Below, one piece after another: positions 8,691-16,939 of a stretch of DNA of 64,000 bases. How positions within the stretch are numbered: position 1 is the stretch's first letter; each line of letters starts with the position of its first letter. The stretch covers positions 1-64,000 of the forward strand of contig NZ_VCQV01000012.1 of the NCBI RefSeq assembly GCF_007845645.1, read 5' to 3'. The notes under the pieces are model-generated. The model saw only the letters and a program-made list of their open reading frames with translations. It made no database searches and was not told the DNA's origin. This DNA comes from Leekyejoonella antrihumi (GTDB lineage: Bacteria; Actinomycetota; Actinomycetes; Actinomycetales; Dermatophilaceae). A program made the translations under genes and the position numbers.

Positions 8691-9328
8691 GCGGGTCCCT
8701 CCACGGACGCCCGTAGCTCGGCCGCCGCCCGCTGTGGGTCGTCTGCGGCGCAGATCGCAGAGACCACGGCAACTCCCCCGACACCGGTCGCCAGCACGTG
8801 CCGCACGTCTACCTGCTTGATGCCGCCGATGGCGACGGTCGGGAGGCTGGTCGTCGCAACGACGTCCGCGATCCCGGACGCCCCGAGGGGAGCCGCAGCG
8901 TTCGGCTTGGTCGGTGTGGCGCGAAACGGCCCGATCCCCAGGTAGTCCACCGAGCCCTCCGGCAGGTCGGCTACCGCGCGCGCCTCCTGCGGCGTCGACA
9001 CGGAGTGTCCGATCACCAGGTCGGGACCGACGAGCCGTCGGACCGTCCGAGGGTCCATGTCCGACTGCCCCACGTGCACACCATCGGCTCCGACAGCCAG
9101 CGCGACATCGAGCCGGTCGTCGATGATCAGTGGGACCCCGGTCCCGGCCAGCACTTCCCGGAGCGACTCTGCCAGCCGGCACAACGCTCGGGTGGATTCC
9201 GCGTGGTCGCGCAGCTGCACGACGGTGACGCCACCCGCGACTGCCGCCCGCACCGTGTCGGACACTCCCCGGGCACCACACAGTGCGGTGTCGGTCACAA
9301 GATAGACCCGCAGGTCGATCGGGTTCAC
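8687..9328 (-). CDS. thiE: Thiamine-phosphate synthase (canonical copy)
   Basis: 213 residues from GTG 9328, which overlaps the thiM stop (GTGA). It couples HMP-PP and thiazole phosphate to thiamine phosphate. The TIM-barrel motifs are intact: VYLVTDTALC, VVQLRDH, PLIIDDRLDVALAVGADGVH with its two metal-binding aspartates, IGHSVSTPQEA, DYLGIGPFRATPTKP and VAIGGI. A second, degenerate member of the family sits at 29463-30098. This copy is the one expected to carry the synthase activity for both thiamine operons. Confidence 0.95.
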   Translation of the reverse strand: MNPIDLRVYLVTDTALCGARGVSDTVRAAVAGGVTVVQLRDHAESTRALCRLAESLREVLAGTGVPLIIDDRLDVALAVGADGVHVGQSDMDPRTVRRLVGPDLVIGHSVSTPQEARAVADLPEGSVDYLGIGPFRATPTKPNAAAPLGASGIADVVATTSLPTVAIGGIKQVDVRHVLATGVGGVAVVSAICAADDPQRAAAELRASVEGPA

Positions 9329-10116
9329 AGCCGCAGCTCCTTCTCGATGTCGGACGGTTCGAGCAGCGACAGGGCATCGATCAGGTGCACCGCGAAGCTG
9401 CCCGGTCCGGCGGACGTTGACGCGGCGTGCTCGGCTGCGATTGTCATGATCGCCGTGCCGGCAACGGCCGCCGTCAACGGCGACTCGACCACTGCCGCGC
9501 AGGCCGCGACGACGGCGCCGAGCGCGCATCCGACGCCGGTGACCCGCGTCATCACCGGGTCTCCGTTGTGGACGCGCACCCGCTGCGTGCCGTCGGTCAC
9601 GTAGTCGATCGGACCACTGACCGCGACCGCCCCAACGGGCCTGGACACGAGCGACTCGGCCGCGGGCGCGGCGGCCTCGGGGCCATCGGAGCTGTCCACT
9701 CCACGGCCGGCCCCGGCTCCACCGGCGAGGCTGATCACCTCCGATGCATTCCCCCGAATGATGTGTGGACCGGCCTCCAGGAGCTCCTTGGCCAGGCCGG
9801 TGCGGTAGTCCAGACCACCGACCGCCACCGGGTCGAGCACCCAGGGTGTGCCGGCGTCGTGCGCCGACCCCGCCGCGGCCCGCATTGCCTCCGCCCGCTC
9901 GCTCGTCAGAGTGCCCAGGTTCACCAGCAAGCCATCGGCGATCGCAGCGAACTGCGCTGACTCACGGGTGTTCTCGACCATGGCGGGCGAGGCATCCAGC
10001 GCCAGCAGCACGTTTGCGGTGAATCCGGCGACGACAATGTTCGTCATGCAGTGCACCAGCGGCCCGCGCTGTCGCACTCTGGCAAGCACCTCGGCGATCT
10101 CGTGGGTGTCAGTCAT
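9325..10116 (-). CDS. thiM: Hydroxyethylthiazole kinase
   Basis: 263 residues from ATG 10116, overlapping the cytX stop (ATGA). ThiM phosphorylates the thiazole alcohol in salvage. Visible motifs are PLVHCMTNIVVAGFTANVLLALDASPAM at the N-terminus (with the substrate-site Asn and Met), PWVLDPVAVGG, IRGNASEVISLAG, and VTGVGCALGAVVAA with the catalytic cysteine in the glycine-rich loop. Length is normal for the family. Its place between the transporter and thiE completes the salvage route. Confidence 0.95.
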   Translation of the reverse strand: MTDTHEIAEVLARVRQRGPLVHCMTNIVVAGFTANVLLALDASPAMVENTRESAQFAAIADGLLVNLGTLTSERAEAMRAAAGSAHDAGTPWVLDPVAVGGLDYRTGLAKELLEAGPHIIRGNASEVISLAGGAGAGRGVDSSDGPEAAAPAAESLVSRPVGAVAVSGPIDYVTDGTQRVRVHNGDPVMTRVTGVGCALGAVVAACAAVVESPLTAAVAGTAIMTIAAEHAASTSAGPGSFAVHLIDALSLLEPSDIEKELRL

Positions 10117-11477
10117 GCTCGTCTCCCTAGTGCTCGTGCGGCGAGGTGCACCGCGGCGGTTGCGACTGCCGCGACGATGAACGAGCACACCGAGGCACTC
10201 ATCCACTCCTGCGGCACGAAGCCCACCGCATCGTCGAGGTGCACCCACAGCGACGACCAGCGGTCGACTTCGCCGGGTGAGGTCATCTGGTAGGCGACGA
10301 AACCGACTACCCACGGCAAGAGCATCAACGGTCGATGCCTGGCCTGCTCGGTCAGGTCCCAGGTCCGGCGACCGCCTGCGCCGAAGTAGTCGACGACCAT
10401 GACGGCCAGGAGCGGGACGAACACTGACCCGATCAGTGTCAGGAATCCCGCGAACCCATAGATGTTGATCGACAGTGCAAGGACCGTGATGAGCACGCCG
10501 AGGACTACCGAGATGATCCGCCGATCCCAGCGCGGGCGAATGTTCTGGATCGACATGGTCGCCGAGTAGAGGTCTACGAAGGACTGGTCGACCTCACGCA
10601 CCGAGATGATGGTGAAGCACAGCGCGCCCAGCGGAACTGCCAGAAACGCGGCGAAGACCTTGTTCGTGTCCCCCGCCACCTGGATCAAGAACGCGAGCCC
10701 CAGTCCGTAGCAGCAGATCTGGGTGACGGCATAGCCGGTGAAGGTTCCGATCACGCTGGCTCGCGGGCTCGTCGAGTGCCGCGAGTAGTCCGCGACCACG
10801 GGCACCCACGACACGGACACCGCGATGCAGGCGTCGACGCTGATCGCGAAGCCGGACCAGCCGCCGCCGGAGTGATGCGGCAGCCCGTCGGCGAGCAACC
10901 GGATACCCAGGTAGATCATCGCAATCACCACGGCGGCCGTGACATAGCGGCGCAGCACCTTGACCCACTTCAGCGGGTAGATCGACAGCGCGATCGACAG
11001 CAGGCCAGCGACTACGATCACCGGCCAGCGCGGCACGTCGGTCAGTGTGGTGACGGCCGTGGCGATGATGACGATCTCGAAGACGCCCCAGCCGATCAGC
11101 TGCACGATGTTGAGGCCGGTCGGCAGGTAGGAAAGGCGTCCGCCGAACAGCCCGCGGAGCAGCACCATCGCCGGCTGGCCGGTGCGGGCTCCCGGCAGGC
11201 CGGCGACGGCGATGGCGGCGGTGCCGATGATGGTGCCCACGACAATCGCCAGCATGGCCTGAGGTATGCCGAGCTGGGCCGTGCCGGGCCCGTGCGGCTG
11301 GAGCACCACGATCGCCCCGGCGAACCCCATCAGGCTGATCCCGAGATTGGCCCATAGGCCGATCTGATCGCGGACCGTCAGGGTCCGGGGAGCCTCCTCG
11401 TCCAGGGTGCGAGGCACCTCGGCCGTCGGTTGCCAAAGCTTCTCGTCACTGCTCCGCGTGCTGAGCGACATGCCCAT
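10113..11477 (-). CDS. cytX: NCS1-family transporter CytX (thiamine precursor uptake)
   Basis: 454 residues, about 12 membrane segments, with NCS1-family features (QIGLWANLGISLMGFAGAIVVL near the N-terminus; PGARTGQPAMVLLRGLFG in the first third). Being first gene behind a TPP riboswitch and upstream of thiM-thiE-thiD supports uptake of hydroxymethylpyrimidine, the role proposed for CytX. ATG 11477 is chosen because GGAAGGA lies 6-7 nt upstream; a second in-frame ATG at 11471 is possible. The ribosome site lies at the 3' end of the riboswitch, so translation initiation is the probable control point. Confidence 0.88.
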   Translation of the reverse strand: MGMSLSTRSSDEKLWQPTAEVPRTLDEEAPRTLTVRDQIGLWANLGISLMGFAGAIVVLQPHGPGTAQLGIPQAMLAIVVGTIIGTAAIAVAGLPGARTGQPAMVLLRGLFGGRLSYLPTGLNIVQLIGWGVFEIVIIATAVTTLTDVPRWPVIVVAGLLSIALSIYPLKWVKVLRRYVTAAVVIAMIYLGIRLLADGLPHHSGGGWSGFAISVDACIAVSVSWVPVVADYSRHSTSPRASVIGTFTGYAVTQICCYGLGLAFLIQVAGDTNKVFAAFLAVPLGALCFTIISVREVDQSFVDLYSATMSIQNIRPRWDRRIISVVLGVLITVLALSINIYGFAGFLTLIGSVFVPLLAVMVVDYFGAGGRRTWDLTEQARHRPLMLLPWVVGFVAYQMTSPGEVDRWSSLWVHLDDAVGFVPQEWMSASVCSFIVAAVATAAVHLAARALGRRA

Positions 11478-11484
11478 GCTTCGT

Positions 11485-11575
11485 CCTTCCTACGCCGGCA
11501 TTACCCGGACCAGGTTCAAGCGGTCGGCAGCACCTGCTGCCCTCTCAGCCCGGCATCTCCGAGCTCCCGCGTCAG
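11485..11575 (-). promoter_or_regulatory. TPP riboswitch upstream of cytX
   Basis: On the minus strand the conserved thi-box core GCCGGGCTGAGAGGGC is followed by a variable stem, GACCGCTTGAACCTG and CCGGGTAATGCCGGCGTAGG. The closing helix is formed by the CTGACGC side and the GGCGTAGG side. The Shine-Dalgarno sequence GGAAGGA begins at the 3' end of the aptamer, which fits TPP-dependent masking of translation of cytX and, through overlapping frames, of thiM, thiE and thiD. Confidence 0.95.
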
Positions 11576-11584
11576 CGACCTACC

Positions 11585-12769
11585 CTAACAACGCCGCAAT
11601 GCCTGCTCGACGTCGTGCACCAGGTCGGCGACATCTTCCAGCCCGATGGACAGTCGCAGCGTGCCGTCGGTGATGCCGACGGCCCGGCGGGCGTCCTCAC
11701 TCATCCGGTGGTGGGTCGTGGTCGAAGGGTGGGTGATCATCGACTTGGCATCGCCGAGGTTATTGGAGATGTCGACGATCTCCAGGGCGTTCATCATCGC
11801 GAAGGCCGCATCCTTGCCACCGTCGATGTCGAACGTCACCACCGTGCCTCCCCCGCTCATCTGGCGTCGAGCCAGCTCGTGCTGTGGGTGCGACGCGAGG
11901 AAGGGGTAGCGCACCTGCCGAACCCCGGTGTGACCCTCGAGGAACTGCGCCATCTGAAGAGCGGAGCGGCCCTGCTGCTCCACGCGCAGGCGCAGGGTCT
12001 CCAGGCCCTTCACCAGCACCCAGGCGTTGAATGCCGACATCGACGGGCCGGTCTGACGAACCAGGGTGCGCACCGGGCCGTTGATGTAGTCCTCCGGCCC
12101 GAGAATCGCACCGCCGAGCACCCGCCCCTGGCCGTCGATGTGTTTGGTGGCGGAGTAGACAACGATGTCAGCGCCATGCTGCAGCGGCTTGGAAAAGACG
12201 GGCGTGCCGAAAACATTGTCCACCAGGACTTTCGCGCCCGCACTGTGGGCGAGGTCGCATACCGCTTGCATGTCGACGAGCTCCTGCATCGGATTGCTCG
12301 GAGTCTCGAAGAAGACGGCTGCTGCCGGCTCGGCGAGGGCCGCCCGCCACTGGTCGAGATCGGGACCGTCGACGAACTCGGTCTGGATTCCCCACCGGGG
12401 CAGGATCTCGTCGAGGATCGCGAAACAGGCACCGAAGAGACCACGGGACGCGACGACGCGGTCACCGCTGGACAGGATCGCCGCGAGCGAGGTGAAGACC
12501 GCGCTCATCCCGGATGCTGTCGCAAAACAGGCCTCCGTGCCCTCGAGCAGCCGGAGCCGTTCCTCGAAGGCCGAAACCGTCGGGTTGCCATATCGACTGT
12601 AGATGAACCGGTCGCTGTCACCGGCGAATGCGGCCTCGGCGTCCTCCGCCCGGTCATACACGAAACCCGATGTCAGGAACAGGCCCTCAGCGGTCTCCTC
12701 GAAGCTGCTGCGGACCAGTCCACCGCGTACCCCGATCGTGTCGGCACCCCATGCATTGCGCTCTGTCAT
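11585..12769 (-). CDS. metZ: O-succinylhomoserine sulfhydrylase
   Basis: 394 residues of the Cys/Met-metabolism PLP enzyme family. The PLP lysine is K209 in YSATKHIDGQGR; RFIYSRYGNPTV, ATASGMSAV and FETPSNP are also family motifs. The HIDGQGRVLGG segment after the lysine is typical of MetZ rather than cystathionine gamma-synthase. It makes homocysteine directly from activated homoserine and sulfide. An O-acetylhomoserine substrate cannot be excluded. It lies 13 bp downstream of the RNase H/phosphatase gene, same strand, and its TAG is a few nt before the upstream end of the cytX riboswitch. Confidence 0.9.
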   Translation of the reverse strand: MTERNAWGADTIGVRGGLVRSSFEETAEGLFLTSGFVYDRAEDAEAAFAGDSDRFIYSRYGNPTVSAFEERLRLLEGTEACFATASGMSAVFTSLAAILSSGDRVVASRGLFGACFAILDEILPRWGIQTEFVDGPDLDQWRAALAEPAAAVFFETPSNPMQELVDMQAVCDLAHSAGAKVLVDNVFGTPVFSKPLQHGADIVVYSATKHIDGQGRVLGGAILGPEDYINGPVRTLVRQTGPSMSAFNAWVLVKGLETLRLRVEQQGRSALQMAQFLEGHTGVRQVRYPFLASHPQHELARRQMSGGGTVVTFDIDGGKDAAFAMMNALEIVDISNNLGDAKSMITHPSTTTHHRMSEDARRAVGITDGTLRLSIGLEDVADLVHDVEQALRRC

Positions 12770-12782
12770 AACGCCAAAGATC

Positions 12783-13946
12783 TCACACGTGGCTGCGCAG
12801 GTGCGTGGTGTCGTTGAGGAACGAGATGCTCGCGTGCTGGTCCTGCCACATCTTGATCCCGCTGACCGATGCCGGATCGGCCTCGAGCATCCACGAGCGG
12901 TCCATCGAGATGCCGAGCAGGCCGGACAGCACCACCATGATCGGCTTGCGATGGGTCACCACGACGACGGTCCCGCCGGGTCCCGCCAGATCGACCGCCC
13001 GCCGGAATGCCTGCTCGACCCGGACCGCGAGGTCGCGATGGGACTCCCCGCCATCGACTGCATACGTCTCGTCGCTGCGCAGGCGAGCGAGACCGTCGGG
13101 AGAGTCGCTGTGAATCTGCTTGAAGGTCAGCCCGTCCCACGCGCCGAAGGACTGTTCATCCCATCCTTCGTCAACCTGCGTGTTGAGGCCGAGAGCGGCC
13201 GCGATCGCCGCACCGGTCTGCCCGGCGCGCGCCAACGATGAGGTCACCACCACGGCTCGACCGGTCACCCGCTTGGCGAGCGCCTCCGCGACCTGCTCGG
13301 CCTGAGCCTTGCCCTCTGGGTTGAGGGAAGGATCAGCGCCGCCCCGCCCGTCCAGACGACTCTGGACGGTGAAGTCGGTGACACCATGCCGCACCAGCAG
13401 GACCCGCGCGGGTGCTCCGATGTCCGCCGAGGCGACCTCGGGCTCCCGGGCGGTCGCGCTGCCGGCGACCGGACCGGCGGCGCCGTCTGACGGCAACGCG
13501 TCCTGCCACAGGTCGTGCTCGACGGTCCGGCCGTCCATCCCGTCGTTGGACAGCCTGTCGGCGTCCTTGTTCTCCGCACGGGGAATCCAGGTCCAGGTCA
13601 CCGATCCACCGGCGTCGATCAGGCCGCGGATGATCTCCTGCGCCTCACCCGCGAGGACGCGCATGTCGGGATGCTTGATCTTCCACCGGCCGGCCATCTG
13701 CTCGATGACGAGCTTGGAGTCCATCCGCACCGCAACGTCGGCGGCCGGGTCGATCCGCACCGCCGCGCGCAGACCCGCTATGAGACCGCGGTACTCGGCG
13801 ACGTTATTGCTCTGCTTTCCAAGCGGTTCGGCCCGCTCGGCAAGGAGCGCACCGGTGCCGGCGTCACGCACCAACGCGCCGTAACCGGCAACCCCGGGGT
13901 TGCCTCGAGAGCCGCCGTCGGCCTCGACAACCAGGGATCGGCCCAC
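12783..13946 (-). CDS. Bifunctional RNase H / acid phosphatase
   Basis: 387 residues with two domains, the architecture of M. tuberculosis Rv2228c. Residues 1-140 are a type I RNase H: EADGGSRGNPGVAGYGAL with the first catalytic aspartate, SNNVAEYRGL with the glutamate, and RMDSKLVIEQM with the next aspartate. Residues about 175-380 are a histidine phosphatase: VLLVRHGVTDFTVQSRL with the phospho-histidine, and GGTVVVVTHRKPI with the second His. In the mycobacterial protein the C-terminal domain has alpha-ribazole phosphatase activity. Start GTG 13946 follows the zinc-ribbon gene by 3 nt, so the two are one transcript. Confidence 0.92.
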   Translation of the reverse strand: MGRSLVVEADGGSRGNPGVAGYGALVRDAGTGALLAERAEPLGKQSNNVAEYRGLIAGLRAAVRIDPAADVAVRMDSKLVIEQMAGRWKIKHPDMRVLAGEAQEIIRGLIDAGGSVTWTWIPRAENKDADRLSNDGMDGRTVEHDLWQDALPSDGAAGPVAGSATAREPEVASADIGAPARVLLVRHGVTDFTVQSRLDGRGGADPSLNPEGKAQAEQVAEALAKRVTGRAVVVTSSLARAGQTGAAIAAALGLNTQVDEGWDEQSFGAWDGLTFKQIHSDSPDGLARLRSDETYAVDGGESHRDLAVRVEQAFRRAVDLAGPGGTVVVVTHRKPIMVVLSGLLGISMDRSWMLEADPASVSGIKMWQDQHASISFLNDTTHLRSHV

Positions 13947-13949
13947 GGC

Positions 13950-14690
13950 TCAGAGACCGGAGTCGGCGGCGCGGATGAGGATGCGTCGGCACTCCTCGCA
14001 CCGCAGCACCTCATCGTCGTCCGCAGCCCGGATGCGGGCCAGGTCGGACTGGTTGAGCTCCAGTCCGCATCCGCCACAACGTCGTCCCTGCAGGGGCGCC
14101 GCTCCGAGCCCGCCCTGCCGCTCGCGCACCTTCTCGTAGAGCTCGAGCAGGTCCGCCCCGACCCCGGGGGCCACATTTGCGCGCTCCTGCAGAATCTCCT
14201 CGCGTTCCTTCTCGAGATCCTGCAGCTCGCTGTCCCGCTGTGCGGTCAGCTCCTCGATCCGCACCGTCAGGTCGCGAAGCACCTGGTCGCTCTGCTCCAT
14301 ACCGGCGCGCAATGACTCGGCACGCTCCATGACCTCCAGCTCCACGTCCTCCAGCTCCGACTGACGCCGTGCGAGAGTCTCCAGCTCGTGCTGCAGGCCC
14401 TGCAACTCCTTAGCGCTGCCCCGGCCCGCGTCCAGGCGGCTCTGATCCCGGTCGGCCCGGTCGCGCACCAGCTGCACATCGGCATCGGCCTTGCGGATCT
14501 CGCGCTCGACATCGCCCACAGCGGTCTGCGCGAGCACACACTCCTCTTCACGCACCGAGCGCTGGGAGGACGCCTTCTCCAGCTCGGCAAGCACCGGCAG
14601 GGTCCGCGTCCGGTGCGCAACCTGCGCCAGGCGACTGTCGAGCTTCTGCAGGTCGAGCAGTCGCCACTGTCGCCTAATGTCAGCCTTCAC
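13950..14690 (-). CDS. Coiled-coil protein with C-terminal zinc ribbon (Rv2229c/CT398-like)
   Basis: 246 residues. Residues about 15-180 are charged heptad-rich helix (many Glu, Arg, Leu), predicted as a long antiparallel coiled coil. Residues about 200-235 form a C4 zinc ribbon with CGGC and CEEC. This is the organisation of the CT398/Rv2229c family, whose function is unsettled; structural work on the chlamydial member suggested links to sigma-54 regulation and secretion, which would not apply here. Its conserved place between nif3-like and RNase H genes in actinobacteria suggests an operon. Start ATG overlaps the nif3-like stop by 4 nt. Confidence 0.85.
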   Translation of the reverse strand: MKADIRRQWRLLDLQKLDSRLAQVAHRTRTLPVLAELEKASSQRSVREEECVLAQTAVGDVEREIRKADADVQLVRDRADRDQSRLDAGRGSAKELQGLQHELETLARRQSELEDVELEVMERAESLRAGMEQSDQVLRDLTVRIEELTAQRDSELQDLEKEREEILQERANVAPGVGADLLELYEKVRERQGGLGAAPLQGRRCGGCGLELNQSDLARIRAADDDEVLRCEECRRILIRAADSGL

Positions 14691-15550
14691 GAGGGCTCGC
14701 TTTCCGCTTCGGGGTGCTGGCCGACCAGGAAATCCCAGGGGTCGGTACGCAGCGAACTGATGTAGGTGTCCACGCTAACGCCTCGAACGCCCAGTCCCGC
14801 CACCATCCGCTCCGCGGCCAGCGCAAGCCACAGCGACTCGGTGGCGAAGTGCCCCGCGTCGACCAGGTATGGCGTGTCACCGGACGCCTCTTCCCGCGCC
14901 TCGAGCGCGGGGTGGTGTCGCAGGTCGGCGGTCACATAGACGTCGGCCTGCGCCGCTCGGACCGCGTCGAACCGATCGTCCCCCGCGCCGCCCATCACCG
15001 CCACCCGCTGGACTGTGGCGTCCGGGGGGCCGGCGACCCGCAGTCCCACGGGGGTCCGTGGCAGGGCGCGCGCGAGTCCCTCGGCGAAGGTGCGCAGCGT
15101 CAGGGGTTCGGGCAGATCCCCGACTCGCCCGATCGGTTGGCCGTCCTCCTCACCGAGTGCCGCACAGCCGGGTGGCAGACCGGCGGCCTCCGCGAGCGCG
15201 TCGTTGACTCCGGGCTGCGCGACGTCGGCGTTCGTGTGTGCGCAGTAAAGCGCAAGGTCGGCCACGACCAAGGTGGTGACCGCGCGTCCCTTGGCCGTGG
15301 AGGTCGCCACCGAGCTGACGCCGCGCAGCAGCAGCGGGTGATGGGTGACCAGCAGGTCCGCACCAGCCTCACGAGCCTCCTCGATGACGGCCTGCGTGGG
15401 GTCCACCGCAAAATGGACACGGCTGACCGGTTGCTGCGAGTCGCCGGTGACCAGACCGACCCGATCCCAGGACGCGGCGCTCCACGGCGGGTAGAGGCGC
15501 TCGAGCACGGCAAGGACCTCGCCGAGCGTCACCGGGTTCAGGTCATTCAT
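14687..15550 (-). CDS. Nif3-like dinuclear metal centre protein (YbgI/DUF34 family)
   Basis: 287 residues. Family motifs: P-W-x-A-A-S-W-D-R-V-G-L at about 21-32, LLVTHHPLLLRG with two metal-ligand histidines, YCAHTNADVA, YVTADLRHHPALEA and DAGHFATESLW with the remaining ligands. Members form hexameric toroids with two metals; a GTP cyclohydrolase I type 2 label is often applied but the biochemical role is debated. The listed ATG lies only one base after the tRNA-Val 3' end, so no ribosome site can exist outside the tRNA; a slightly downstream GTG (the NPV codon) or leaderless translation after tRNA processing are alternatives. Confidence 0.88.
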   Translation of the reverse strand: MNDLNPVTLGEVLAVLERLYPPWSAASWDRVGLVTGDSQQPVSRVHFAVDPTQAVIEEAREAGADLLVTHHPLLLRGVSSVATSTAKGRAVTTLVVADLALYCAHTNADVAQPGVNDALAEAAGLPPGCAALGEEDGQPIGRVGDLPEPLTLRTFAEGLARALPRTPVGLRVAGPPDATVQRVAVMGGAGDDRFDAVRAAQADVYVTADLRHHPALEAREEASGDTPYLVDAGHFATESLWLALAAERMVAGLGVRGVSVDTYISSLRTDPWDFLVGQHPEAESEPS

Positions 15551-15551
15551 G

Positions 15552-15624
15552 TGGGCCCGGCCGGGCTCGAACCGACGACAACCGCGGTGTAAACGCGGTG
15601 CTCTACCAACTGAGCTACAGGCCC
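15552..15624 (-). tRNA. tRNA-Val (anticodon UAC)
   Basis: 73 nt on the minus strand. Acceptor GGGCCTG pairs with CGGGCCC; the D-arm is TAGCTCAGTTGGTAGAGC; the anticodon stem CCGCG/CGCGG encloses TTTACAC, giving anticodon TAC that reads GUA; the T-arm contains GGTTCGAGCC. The discriminator is A and CCA is not encoded. The 3' end is one base from the nif3-like ATG, so processing of this tRNA would release the 5' end of that mRNA. Confidence 0.97.
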
Positions 15625-15703
15625 CGACGAGCAGCCCCGTCAGTCGACGGACCTGCTCGGCGGCTCATTGTGTCAGGCCTCCTGGTGCTGCGCATGTCTA
15701 CCC

Positions 15704-15791
15704 GTCGAGTGGAGCACAAACAGCCCGAGTGGAGTACAAACAACTACTCCACTCGACAACTACTCCACTCGACAGGTAGCTACTCCACTCG
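15704..15791. repeat. Cluster of five 11-14 bp repeats around the peroxiredoxin stop codon
   Basis: The unit GTCGAGTGGAGTAG (or its shorter form CGAGTGGAGTA) occurs as two copies in plus orientation (15704-15715, 15726-15736) and three in minus orientation (ending near 15757, 15773 and 15790). Opposed copies can form a hairpin with an 11-bp stem. The last minus-strand copy is the actual end of the peroxiredoxin gene (codons for R-V-E-stop), so the gene's own 3' end is the template of the repeat. Likely acts as a terminator or arose by slippage. Confidence 0.8.
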
Positions 15792-16253
15792 GCGGGAGAC
15801 TTCGTCGCGGATCACGGCGAAGTCTCGGGCCTCGCCCGGCCCGTTCACCAACCGCCAGCGCACCGCGCCGGCACGGTCGACCAAAAAGGTGCCGCGGGCC
15901 GCCATCCCGGAGCGGTCGTCAAAGACCCCGTAGGCACGACTCACCCGACCGTGCGGCCAGAAGTCCGACAGCAGCGGAAACCCGAAGCCCTGCGCCTGCG
16001 ACCACGCGCGCAGGGTGAACATCGGGTCACACGAGACGCACAGCACCTGCACCGAGTCATTCTGGAAGGCGTCCAGGTGCTCGTTGATCTGGGTCAACTC
16101 CTCGGTGCAGATCCTCGAGAACGCAAACGGGTAGAAGACCAGCAGCGCCGCTCGGGCGCCGCTGGTCTCACGCAAGGAGGTGTCCTGGCCGAACTGGTCC
16201 TTGAGCACCAGGTCGGGCGCCGCATCCCCGACTCGAACCGCAGTCGCGTTCAC
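15780..16253 (-). CDS. Peroxiredoxin (AhpE-like, 1-Cys type)
   Basis: 157 residues from GTG 16253. The thioredoxin-fold motif FYPFAFSRICTEEL places the peroxidatic cysteine at residue 49, in a context like that of AhpE/Rv2238c, where Pro and Thr/Ser precede it. The later VLCVSCDPMFTLRAW contains another cysteine but the spacing is not that of a typical 2-Cys resolving residue. It reduces peroxides in the cytoplasm; the reductant is unknown (mycothiol or mycoredoxin in relatives). A longer upstream extension of the frame crosses a palindromic repeat and is not coding. The gene ends inside the 15704-15791 repeat cluster. Confidence 0.88.
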   Translation of the reverse strand: MNATAVRVGDAAPDLVLKDQFGQDTSLRETSGARAALLVFYPFAFSRICTEELTQINEHLDAFQNDSVQVLCVSCDPMFTLRAWSQAQGFGFPLLSDFWPHGRVSRAYGVFDDRSGMAARGTFLVDRAGAVRWRLVNGPGEARDFAVIRDEVSRRVE

Positions 16254-16273
16254 AGGGATCTTTTCCCCGGGGC

Positions 16274-16320
16274 CCCCGCGAAGTATCGGAGCGAGCGTGC
16301 GAGCGTAGAACTTCGTGGGG
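16274..16320. repeat. REP-like palindromic element (family A, copy 1)
   Basis: CCCCGCGAAGT at 16274-16284 pairs with ACTTCGTGGGG at 16310-16320 (one G-T pair), enclosing GAGCGAGCG-type sequence. A clearly related element lies at 23304-23350, and weaker relatives at 26405-26443 and 36983-37024; the shared core is CGAAGTATCGGA plus GAACTTCGTG. It sits between DUF3052 and peroxiredoxin genes, both on the minus strand, and may act as terminator or mRNA-stabilising hairpin. Confidence 0.75.
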
Positions 16321-16326
16321 ATTCTT

Positions 16327-16749
16327 TCATCGCTGCTTCTGAATGCCGCCCTGGACGAGCTTGGTCGCGATCCAGTCCTTGCCTGCCTTGGTCGACGAGG
16401 ACGCCTTGAGGCCGGCAGTCTGAGCGGCCTCGGCGATATCGCTGGCATCCACGTGATCCGGATGCCCCGACTTGGGGACCAGGACCAGGATGAAGCCCTT
16501 GTCGCCGAGGTTGGTCAACGCATCGACGCAGTCGTCGGTCAGGTCGCCGTCGCCCTCCCGCCACCAGAGCACGACGGCGTCCACGACACCGTCGTAGTCG
16601 ACGTCCTCGAGACCCGACCCGACGGCCCCCTCGACGTCCTCACGGAGCGCCTCGTCGACGTCGTCGTCCCAGCCGAACTCCTGCACGATCTGGCCGTTCT
16701 CAAAACCGAGGCGCTCTGCGAATGTCGCCCCTGCGATGCGGTTCACCAT
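16327..16749 (-). CDS. DUF3052 family protein
   Basis: 140 residues from ATG 16749, preceded by GAGGGAAAGG. The sequence begins MVNRIAGATFAERLGF and continues with an acidic stretch (WDDDVDEALREDVEGAVGSG), VVLWWREGDGDLTDDCVDAL and LVPKSGHPDHVDASDIAEAA, the conserved pattern of DUF3052, found beside pyruvate dehydrogenase genes in many actinobacteria. Function unknown. It is divergent from aceE across a 190-bp region that must hold both promoters. Confidence 0.88.
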   Translation of the reverse strand: MVNRIAGATFAERLGFENGQIVQEFGWDDDVDEALREDVEGAVGSGLEDVDYDGVVDAVVLWWREGDGDLTDDCVDALTNLGDKGFILVLVPKSGHPDHVDASDIAEAAQTAGLKASSSTKAGKDWIATKLVQGGIQKQR

Positions 16750-16939
16750 TGACCTTTCCCTCGTCGTCTGCTGTCGGTGGAGATACACATAGGCGACAGT
16801 CCACTAGGAACCGGCGCGCTTTGCAACCGAAGAGACAAAAACCACATACCGGACGGTAACCCAGGCCGGGGACGAGAACGCCCCTCAAACGGTGCAAGAT
16901 GGGAGCCAGACTTGCAGCGCCGCATGAGAGGAGCCACTC

